The notes beneath the pieces are model-generated. The model was not told where the DNA came from. It saw nothing but the letters and a program-made list of their open reading frames with translations, and did no database searches. Made by a program: the position numbers and the translations under genes. From a virus, in the IMG/VR virus record IMGVR_UViG_3300017917_000601, positions 1 through 64,000 of that record: DNA of 64,000 nucleotides; one strand, given 5' to 3'. Positions 57,701-64,000 of the stretch are shown piece after piece (within the stretch, counting starts at the first letter, position 1; each line of letters opens with the position of its first letter).

Positions 57701-60700
57701 GGTCATGTTGCCTGATCCGCTATTTAATAACCAAACGTTACCAAATAACTGTTCTGTAATTTGAATAGTAGTACTATCGATAATACTGTAAATGTAGTAG
57801 ATTGTATTCGGGTTAACTGTTGTAAATACTCCTCCAGTAAATGTTACTGGTTGGTTAACGTATAATCCAACTGTGCTTGAGACGGTTAAGGTGTTAATCT
57901 GTCCCCCAACAGCCGCAGTAACAGTGACCTGAGACAACGATGTTGATGTAACTGTTGTTGTGTAGTATGTTGGTATAAATTGAACCGGCATATCTACATA
58001 AAGTGTTTCAGTAGTAGTACCGTTAGCTAAAGTAATAAGATTGGTTGTAGCGGCAGTTGAAACTACCGGTAATGCATCAAACGATTCTTTAAGAATGTGT
58101 ACGTCTTTAGATCCTTCGTCATAATAAGAAATGTAACCGTATTGGCCAGCACCAGCACCGCTGTTAATGAAGATTCTCATTCCGGTGTAGTTAGCATTTG
58201 TGTTGTTATCTGACTGGGCAATTTTAATAACGTGACCGTCGCCTTCCTGAGCATTATTGCTAGCAGTTAGGTATCCACTTCCTCCTGTAATACCGTTGCT
58301 GTCAGTGCTAATTCTTGTTTGGAATACAGATTTTGAACGAAGTTCGTCACCAACTGTGATAACTCCTGTACCTGCACCAATAATATTATAGTTAGCATAA
58401 GAAGTGTATTTTGTAGTTCCAACAACTTCTAAATAGAAACTTGGTGTAAAGTTACTATCAGATATTTCAACTTGGCTACCGTAGAAGTAATTAAACAATC
58501 CGCTTTCTGCTGAGTTTAGTCCTGTTGGGTAAACTCTAAATTGTAATTGATTGTTTTGGCCAGTAACATCGTATGCGGCTAGCCAAATTCTATACCAACC
58601 TCTAGAGTTTTCATTTCCACTTAATACGTTAATTGCGCCGTATTGCGTTGGTGTTAAACCCCCGCTGGCTGCGGAAGGAGTAAGTGCTCCAGTTTGTAAA
58701 TTATAATTTAATCTACTAATAACTTCGTCAGTGCCAGAGAAAGTTGCTTCTAATGTTACGTTTGTTGCAGTGCCCTTCTTTACATAGATACTACATGTGT
58801 ACGCTTGAGCACTACCTAGTGGTACTGTTCCTGTGACGTTAACTGTTAAAATAGTAGAACCTGCTAGTGATGCTACTTCAATAATACAGTCGTTTACACT
58901 GTTTAAACCGCCAAGTTGCGATCCAGAAATGTACATAGTGTTACCAGTAACGTAACCACTTCCGCCGTTTGTAACTGTTACTACATATGATGTTGCTGTC
59001 ACTCTTACAGTAAAGACTGCGCTAACACCGCTACCAGAAATGTTAACTGCTGACAAGTTAGTATAGGTTGCACCAGTTGGGGTAACTGGAATATTTTCAT
59101 ATAGGTATCCTTGACCGGGTGTATTACTAATGTTTGTAAACGACCAAGCTTCTGATATACCAGTTGGTGCTGTATAGATTTTATTTTCTAATAAATTGCC
59201 GTCAGTAGGCCAGTTATCAAATTCATTGCTATAAGCAAGTAAGTTAGTTGTTGGCTGATTGTAATTAATACCAGCATTACTAAAATTTAATCTTAGGATC
59301 TGTGCAACTGTACCAAACGCACTTTGAACTTGTGCCTGTGTCTGACTTGATTGATTATATACTGTACCAGTCGCCGGAGTCTCTGTTGAATCAAAGCCTA
59401 ACGCAATAACACCGTATGTACCATAAGAACTGTTACCGTTTGCCGCACGGATTCGGCCGCCGTCTTCAGCAAAATAACCAGAGTATCCATAGTAACAGAA
59501 CACCGAAATACATTCTGTAAGTGCGCCAGGGCCTGTACACCAAATACCAATACCGTCGCTGATAATTTGTGTAAAATCGTTTGCTACAATACTCTTGTTC
59601 CCGCCAGCATGTAGAGTTCCGTCAATCTTAGCACCAACTGCTCCCTTACCAAAAGTTGTAACGTTTTGTACGTATGGAGATCGTTTAGTGATCCATACTG
59701 AACTATCTGTAGTGTTAATTCCTGGATCAAGACTTGCGTATGCGCCGCCTGTTGGTCTTCTTAACAGGTACTGATCTTCGGCAGTTAATGTTCCCATTAA
59801 ACCGCTTAGGGTCATATTTCTTAAACCAGTACCGTCACGCATGTAGAACATATCTTTTAAGCAGTCTCCTGCATATACAACCATTCTACCTGTGCCGGTT
59901 GTTAAAGATAATGCTGGACCGCCTAGTGTTGCTGAAATGCTAAAGGTTGTTGGAGTAATACTTCCTGCAACAATGTAATAAGTAACCCCCGATGTAATTC
60001 CGCCAAACGCTGTGTCGACGTTATTAACAAATGGTGCATCAAACTGTAAAGGCATATTAGCAACCATTCCTGCTGTGTCTTGGCAAGTGAATTTATCAGT
60101 AGTTTCGTCTGATGATGTAACAAAAGTTTTAACACTAGTTGCTGGCTCAATTACTGTTCCTCTTAATTCGTCACCTACGATTGCTACGCTTGCAGGTATA
60201 GAAATCGGAAGGCTTTCTTTATATGTTCCTGTTTTTACAAAAATAGTTACATTTTCTGCGGTGTTTACAGGTAAAACATTTCCCCCGCGAATGTTAATAA
60301 TTTGAGAACATGCATAGGCAATAGTCTTCCATGGTTGGTCCCAAGTTCTTCCGTAATCTGGTCGGTCAATGCCGTTTGGTGCAACATATAATACGTTAGG
60401 TACTACGTGCAACTGTGACCAAGTTGGTGTAGACCCAACAACTTTAAGAATATAATTTTCTTGACCAATAGGAACTGCAGAATATTCATTATTAGCATAT
60501 ACTTGTAAATCACCAAAGCTATTTAGAGAATTCTTTCTACTGTGAGGTATGTATAGCGTCCAATATTGATTAGTAACATCAAGATCAGGTCGTGAAACTG
60601 TGGATAATGAACTGTTATTATTTTGAATTGCTAGGTAGGTATTATTTTTCCATACAACAATATCACCAACATTGTATTGGGTAAAAGGTTGCCATTTTGT

Positions 60701-61888
60701 AGCCCATCTAATTCCCGGAACTAGCAACGACCAATAAGTAGAATTAACACCGGTAAATGTAAGTGCTTGACTATTACTTGGCGCTCCGTCTGGTGCTCTG
60801 TCTAGTATAACTGTGTCAGAAGAGTTTGTTGAAACAACTGTTTGTCCTAAAGTAAATCCTTGACCAACAATTACCATTCCTGGCTTAATACCAGTGTTTG
60901 TTAATACTTTTACTGTAGTGCCAGTACTTCCGGCTGCAACATAAGTTGTGCTAACAGAACCTTCAACAGGACTCTGTGCAGTATGATCAAGAACTGCTTC
61001 GTATAGTCGACCATTTAATCTAACAATATCGCCAACTAGATAAGTGCCACCGTTGTATTCTCCTTTAAAAGAATATCCAGTAGTTAAAAGTTCCCAGTCA
61101 GCCGCTTCGATCGATGGAACATTGTTTAGATTATTTTCTGTTAAAGAAACATAATCGTATCCGCCGTATGAAACAACTTCGCCTCGTTGATAGGTGATGT
61201 TTGATGCCCAAGCCCCAGCAAATTCGATACCAGGTAACCATAGTGACCAATTAGCTGTAACAAAAGTTGCATCAGCATTATATGTTACACATTTGTATAG
61301 GTTAGACTCTAATTTAACAACATCGTTTAGTTTATAACGTGTGTTAGCAGACCAAATTCCTTTGTAATCAATACCACTAAAATATAATTCCCAATTTGCT
61401 AAATCAGCTTCAAGACCAAGTGTGTTAGTGGCGGCAGATGTGTGATTTACAATACATTTATAAACGTTACCGCCGTACTTAACTAAATCACCAGCACCGT
61501 AGACTCTACTAGTTTGCCAAGCAAGTGTCCAGTTTAGAGATTCAAAATAATCTCCCCAGTTAGAGGCGTCAGCGGCAAAGTCTGTACTAACGTGAGGAGT
61601 AGTTGCATAATACACTCCACCGGCAAAACTAACAATATCGCCTAGAGCATAGGCTTGTCCAGTTTGCCAGTCTCCGATCCAACGTTTACCATCAATAATT
61701 AATGACCATTTTGGAAATGGTACAGCGTTTAAATCTGTATAAAAGTTAGAACTAGAAGTGTTTGGCTCTAAGCATACATAGGCTTTACCTTGAAAGTTTA
61801 CAACCGCATCTCTGTTATAAAAAGTTGCGGGAGTCCAACTACCTGCCCATGTAAAACGCAATCTACCAATTTTAAATTCTGACGCCAT
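54755..61888 (-). CDS. giant modular tail-fibre/baseplate protein B (2377 aa)
   Basis: Same plan as protein A: start KIGRLRFTWAGSWTPATFYN, six or seven W..W..Y..GD.V modules to about residue 470 (WIGDWQTGQAYALGDIVSFA; YKGIWSANTRYKLNDVVKLE), a beta-helix (LYVAPNGIDRPDYGRTWDQP, GGRIRAANGNSSYGTYGVIA), repeated beta units (IQFTGNAIGGITVGKVYYVN), five or more BNR/kelch-like repeats (WSSIDYGNGIFVAIASGGTV), and the common end (RLTNHDFLNIGYGS, FYTSTDQDGNFKVGSLFGVQ, DEILPTQKAIKTYL). Its unique C-terminal 70 residues differ from protein A. It is the longer-range homologue of the fibre set. Confidence 0.8.
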   Translation of the reverse strand: MASEFKIGRLRFTWAGSWTPATFYNRDAVVNFQGKAYVCLEPNTSSSNFYTDLNAVPFPKWSLIIDGKRWIGDWQTGQAYALGDIVSFAGGVYYATTPHVSTDFAADASNWGDYFESLNWTLAWQTSRVYGAGDLVKYGGNVYKCIVNHTSAATNTLGLEADLANWELYFSGIDYKGIWSANTRYKLNDVVKLESNLYKCVTYNADATFVTANWSLWLPGIEFAGAWASNITYQRGEVVSYGGYDYVSLTENNLNNVPSIEAADWELLTTGYSFKGEYNGGTYLVGDIVRLNGRLYEAVLDHTAQSPVEGSVSTTYVAAGSTGTTVKVLTNTGIKPGMVIVGQGFTLGQTVVSTNSSDTVILDRAPDGAPSNSQALTFTGVNSTYWSLLVPGIRWATKWQPFTQYNVGDIVVWKNNTYLAIQNNNSSLSTVSRPDLDVTNQYWTLYIPHSRKNSLNSFGDLQVYANNEYSAVPIGQENYILKVVGSTPTWSQLHVVPNVLYVAPNGIDRPDYGRTWDQPWKTIAYACSQIINIRGGNVLPVNTAENVTIFVKTGTYKESLPISIPASVAIVGDELRGTVIEPATSVKTFVTSSDETTDKFTCQDTAGMVANMPLQFDAPFVNNVDTAFGGITSGVTYYIVAGSITPTTFSISATLGGPALSLTTGTGRMVVYAGDCLKDMFYMRDGTGLRNMTLSGLMGTLTAEDQYLLRRPTGGAYASLDPGINTTDSSVWITKRSPYVQNVTTFGKGAVGAKIDGTLHAGGNKSIVANDFTQIISDGIGIWCTGPGALTECISVFCYYGYSGYFAEDGGRIRAANGNSSYGTYGVIALGFDSTETPATGTVYNQSSQTQAQVQSAFGTVAQILRLNFSNAGINYNQPTTNLLAYSNEFDNWPTDGNLLENKIYTAPTGISEAWSFTNISNTPGQGYLYENIPVTPTGATYTNLSAVNISGSGVSAVFTVRVTATSYVVTVTNGGSGYVTGNTMYISGSQLGGLNSVNDCIIEVASLAGSTILTVNVTGTVPLGSAQAYTCSIYVKKGTATNVTLEATFSGTDEVISRLNYNLQTGALTPSAASGGLTPTQYGAINVLSGNENSRGWYRIWLAAYDVTGQNNQLQFRVYPTGLNSAESGLFNYFYGSQVEISDSNFTPSFYLEVVGTTKYTSYANYNIIGAGTGVITVGDELRSKSVFQTRISTDSNGITGGSGYLTASNNAQEGDGHVIKIAQSDNNTNANYTGMRIFINSGAGAGQYGYISYYDEGSKDVHILKESFDALPVVSTAATTNLITLANGTTTETLYVDMPVQFIPTYYTTTVTSTSLSQVTVTAAVGGQINTLTVSSTVGLYVNQPVTFTGGVFTTVNPNTIYYIYSIIDSTTIQITEQLFGNVWLLNSGSGNMTMNFTSNTGYVVGNTTNMVVNYPIQFTGNAIGGITVGKVYYVNDIISATGPFNPTGVFSISNALVEVTVTSTSSSTNAFTVVSTNSLVVLNPIVFSEPIIGGTNIIEGQKYYISRIIDATSFQVSSTLTTVTATATQATSNLITVSSTAGFIPNQPVVFTGTTFGNIQAETTYYILAVNNATTFTISQSPGGGALLLTTASGSMITRTAGSPVSLTSGTGGSMLATSTAKKELLSFGIGSMSATFSTALFGGVDIGQDYYITTINAGGGGAPATIQVSETLGGPAITLTSKSGSMNLAQVGWDHFNVGTPIETNLDFTSVYFIEPRTVYSEPDFIASPATLPVNLAPGTSWKDIEYGLNNWMAVPDGNATGAYSTDGSVWLSIALPESQTWSGVAYGNNYWVIISSSDSKAWRSNSNGQGWRSSALPNNGPWTHIKYGNGVFVAISAGTNRAAYSTDYGFSWTSATLPASANWSSIDYGNGIFVAIASGGTVAAYSTNGGASWSSSTLPFSTTWSSIAFGNNLFHAVSSTSSRTAWTFDGSTWYSSNLSIAADIIEYGQGVFTAVKSGSTDVWVTEGGGSWKKKTTNNPYNYGCMSFGFTSTTYNGHFASLSGQGSGVVIQAGAKTKGRALITSGVMTGISEWEPGSNYSTAPTVTFVDPNVTNLAVVTPRLGNGVLSSPSMVNKGSGYNTNSTYVTVSGNGYADQYQTGLTIVVNNLNRLPNPGDSLTIAGNDTIYKVTSAFAVFGTTAPNLEANISISPDMTVALSPENNAQISIRSKYSQARLTNHDFLNIGYGSFETSNYPGIPDSGYVASSQNQTVEANFGRVFYTSTDQDGNFKVGSLFGVQQSTGIVTLSASQFGLTGLETLSLGGISVGGSSVIIKQFSTDGTFTANSDEILPTQKAIKTYLTSRLSQGGSNTFTGQLTAGLVTVGGPNKIGTTVPNGSVKMQNKVNFTGPLAGVDGEMQALEFFMRNSTHRTP

Positions 61889-61942
61889 TTTATAAAATCC
61901 TTGTCTTATTTGTTTACTTATCTAAAGTTAACTAAGCTGTTT

Positions 61943-62317
61943 TTAAGTTACAATTTGTTCTGGTGCATAAGTGTATGCGGAGTTAATTCTAACTATTAGT
62001 TCCCCGTTATTATTAATATAGTAATAACAATTTCTGTTGTCCCAACGATATTGATCCCAATATAAGTTAGGATACGGTCTACTGTGATCACTTTCTAAAC
62101 GTCCATCAAAGTAATCTACACCGTACTGGAAATTTTCGTAGTTGTCGTTATTTGATCCAGGAAGATTAACAATAACTGTATCAGTATCTTTTAACTGATC
62201 AATTTTAGCAAAGTACAACAACCCAGCTTCGTCTCTTCTTAGGGCATAAAAAAATCTTGGGTTACCCTCACCTAGTAGAGCTGTTTGGTCTAGCTCGCCG
62301 CCAATATAGTATGTCAT
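61943..62317 (-). CDS. Tyr/Asn-rich small protein (124 aa), probable virion component
   Basis: A 124-aa protein with unusual Tyr/Asn content (NDNYENFQYGVDYFDGRLES; RWDNRNCYYYINNNGELIVR). The N-terminus has ALRRDEAGLLYFAKIDQLKD. No family is recognised. It is placed between giant fibre B and two structural genes with which it is probably co-transcribed. AAGGAATAAA precedes the ATG. Confidence 0.55.
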   Translation of the reverse strand: MTYYIGGELDQTALLGEGNPRFFYALRRDEAGLLYFAKIDQLKDTDTVIVNLPGSNNDNYENFQYGVDYFDGRLESDHSRPYPNLYWDQYRWDNRNCYYYINNNGELIVRINSAYTYAPEQIVT

Positions 62318-62327
62318 ATTTTATTCC

Positions 62328-62666
62328 TTAAATAATTTCCACAAAACTTGCTACCAAGTCTAAACTACTGGCAACGTTAGATTTAATATAAACTTTCATA
62401 TCACCGGCTAGAACTAATTTTTCACCACCGTTAATAACTCGCAAACTTTGATTTGGCGGTACCACTACTTCTTTAATGTAGTAAGCAGACTCGTCTGGGT
62501 TTGTAGCTGTGTTGACTAGTCTTATTGATGCTAGCACAATGCCTTCTGTTAAGTTTGTTAAACTTAGGCCAATAACTGTTACTCGAGAATTAGTATCAAC
62601 ACTGATAACTTCAACTTCAGTAGTTCCGATCTGTGCTTGTAATTTGTTTCTAAAAAAGGTTGCCAT
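62328..62666 (-). CDS. small beta-sandwich structural protein (112 aa)
   Basis: A 112-aa protein: MATFFRNKLQAQIGTTEVEV, SRVTVIGLSLTNLTEGIVLA, VVVPPNQSLRVINGGEKLVL and MKVYIKSNVASSLDLVASFV. This is a pattern I recall from small virion proteins in T4-like cyanophages. The role may be adaptor or decoration. It sits 5 nt downstream of the next fibre gene. Confidence 0.6.
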   Translation of the reverse strand: MATFFRNKLQAQIGTTEVEVISVDTNSRVTVIGLSLTNLTEGIVLASIRLVNTATNPDESAYYIKEVVVPPNQSLRVINGGEKLVLAGDMKVYIKSNVASSLDLVASFVEII

Positions 62667-62671
62667 AATTA

Positions 62672-64000
62672 TTATCCAAATAGTAAAGCAGATACAATAC
62701 CAATATCTTGTGCTTGTGTTATGTTAATACCAATACTAGTACCTGCACTGTTAATCCACTGTGTTCCGTTCCATACTTCTACATACTTATAGAATGTATT
62801 AAATCTTACCATTCCAGTTTCTGGAACTGTAGGTAGTTGTGTTAGATCTCCTGAAGGAATTACAACACCATTAGTGCCTTGAATCTTAACATATCCGTCT
62901 CCGGATTGTACAAACTCTGTAATCGCTCCAGATACTACGTTAGTAATTGAGTTAGTTCTAACTCTCAGGTTGTCAATTTTTACACCGCCAGTACCAGTTG
63001 TGCTAATATTAATATCTGCGTTTGTGTTAATAGCTGTGATGCTGTTGTTTTCAATGTTAATACCAGTTGTTTGAAACTTTTGTGTAAACAACTTATCGCT
63101 ATCAATAGTAGCTGTTAGATTTCCGTCAGCATAAAAATATAAAATATTTTCGTTAGCGCCAGGTGCTGATTCAGCAAGTATCTTAGTATTACCATCTAAG
63201 TCAGTAACTCCGCTTAACTGTAACCACTGGTTGTATGTTGCGTTATAACCTTCATATCTACTTAGTGTAGTATTATAACGAATCATTCCGTTAATCGGAG
63301 TTGCTGGCCTTTCTGCTGTAGTACCAACTGGTATAATTAAACTTTGGTCACTGTTAATTACTACACTTCCAGAACCCTGCGGTTGTAGAACAATATCTTG
63401 ATTAGTTTGAGTGGATTTAAAAGTATTATCAGTTACACGAATATTTTCAAATACTACGTCACCAGTACCGTTGCCCTGTAACTGTAAGTCAGTATTGGCA
63501 GTTATAACTTCAACTAGTGTACCAGAAATTTTAATATCTGATAACTCTAAATAACCTGTACCAGTAATATTTCCAGTTACTTGTGCTAGGCCGCTGGTTG
63601 TAAAATTACCAGTTTGATTAATATCACCAGTTTGATCAATGTTTCCTGTGATGTTAGTTGTCTGTAAACTAGTAATACCAGTAGTGACTGTTAGGTCACC
63701 TCCTACTGATAAGTCTTGTGTTATTTCTACATCGTTAGTTGGAACTGAGATGATTCCGGTACCGTTGGCTTTAAGTTCAAGATTGCTATTTGTAAGAGTT
63801 GTAGTGATGTAATTGTCATCAATTAATATATCGCCAGTACTAAATGAGTTTGCAGTTATAGAAGTAGTAACATTTAAGTCACCAATTGTTGCAACACCGT
63901 TAACTGTTAAGTCTTGGTCAAATAATACGTCATTTGTTGGGACATAGATCTTACCATCTAGCGCGGCTTTAAGCTCTAAGTCTGTTAAGGCAATAGTTGT
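62672..64000 (-). CDS. tail fibre / structural protein, N-terminus beyond the right edge (partial, at least 442 aa)
   Basis: The frame stays open from 62672 through the right edge; an internal Met at 63286 (MIRYNTTLSRYEG) is not a credible start. The sequence upstream of it reads SLIIPVGTTAERPATPINGM, the standard phage fibre motif preceding MIRYNT. The remainder to the edge is repetitive fibre shaft (NLELKANGTGIISVPTNDVE; LQLQGNGTGDVVFENIRVTD). The C-terminus has YVEVWNGTQWINSAG. It therefore is the 3' end of a longer fibre gene. Confidence 0.8.
   Translation of the reverse strand, partial: TTIALTDLELKAALDGKIYVPTNDVLFDQDLTVNGVATIGDLNVTTSITANSFSTGDILIDDNYITTTLTNSNLELKANGTGIISVPTNDVEITQDLSVGGDLTVTTGITSLQTTNITGNIDQTGDINQTGNFTTSGLAQVTGNITGTGYLELSDIKISGTLVEVITANTDLQLQGNGTGDVVFENIRVTDNTFKSTQTNQDIVLQPQGSGSVVINSDQSLIIPVGTTAERPATPINGMIRYNTTLSRYEGYNATYNQWLQLSGVTDLDGNTKILAESAPGANENILYFYADGNLTATIDSDKLFTQKFQTTGINIENNSITAINTNADINISTTGTGGVKIDNLRVRTNSITNVVSGAITEFVQSGDGYVKIQGTNGVVIPSGDLTQLPTVPETGMVRFNTFYKYVEVWNGTQWINSAGTSIGINITQAQDIGIVSALLFG

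Noticed and set aside
1-64000. tRNA genes, integrase/attachment sites, insertion sequences
   Set aside because: Scanning the few non-coding gaps by eye showed no cloverleaf, no transposase or integrase frame and no terminal repeats; all gaps are under 150 bp.

Overview
This window is part of the genome of a T4-like tailed phage (a contractile-tailed myovirus). It carries a T4-type replication and recombination set: gp41 helicase, gp61 primase, UvsW, UvsY, UvsX and gp32. It also carries a T4-type virion set: gp17 and gp16 terminase, gp4, gp18 sheath, gp19 tube, gp13, gp14, gp15 and very long modular fibres. The proteins resemble those of aquatic T4-like phages (cyanophage and pelagiphage type) as I remember them, more than coliphage T4. 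The host cannot be named from this window: there are no photosynthesis genes, tRNAs or host sequence. The DNA is AT-rich, and genes are packed with ATGA or TAATG stop/start overlaps.

Layout. (1) 1-5757, minus strand: a GNAT-like protein, gp41, a carbamoyltransferase, a 38-aa gene, gp61 and a 368-aa probable virion protein. (2) 5785-6159, plus strand: a small lone gene. (3) 6156-12270, minus: a tightly coupled operon with a 394-aa unknown protein, UvsW, several small conserved phage proteins, a 2OG-Fe(II) oxygenase, a possible gp62 clamp-loader subunit, a zinc-finger protein and a miniature DnaE-like polymerase fragment. (4) 12374-17580, minus: uvsY, a 78-aa gene, uvsX, gp32 and a 756-aa unknown. 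(5) 17591-26751, minus: the packaging and tail module. (6) 26862-27197, plus: an HNH-like protein, antisense to the end of a dNMP kinase gene. (7) 27112-34758, minus: dNMP kinase, three C1q-like tip proteins, an S74 tail fibre, a short fibre and gp13. (8) 34801-43764, mostly plus: gp14, gp15, a Nudix hydrolase, an unknown protein and three consecutive 2OG-Fe(II) oxygenases, then three paralogous Cys-Cys-Cys proteins and two small proteins. (9) 43803-64000, minus: a second S74 fibre, two giant modular fibre proteins (3039 and 2377 aa), small structural proteins and a fibre gene that runs off the right edge.

Regulation visible in the sequence. T4-type late promoters (NATAAATA) precede many virion genes. 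Several lie exactly 5 nt before the ATG (4 nt in one case), which would give leaderless late mRNAs. Two or three early genes have sigma70-type -10 boxes 5-7 nt before the ATG, with the same implication. Strong hairpin terminators follow uvsY, the 756-aa gene, the 174-aa gene before gp17, gp19, and the convergent pair at 43.77 kb. Leader hairpins precede gp32, uvsX and the dNMP kinase.

The most unusual items are the mini-DnaE protein, the promoter-to-ATG geometry, the Nudix plus three-oxygenase cluster, the two tandem triplets of putative fibre-tip proteins, the related giant fibres, and a cluster of GCGAAGC mini-hairpins at the left edge. Family assignments are by eye and from memory of phage families; no search was run.
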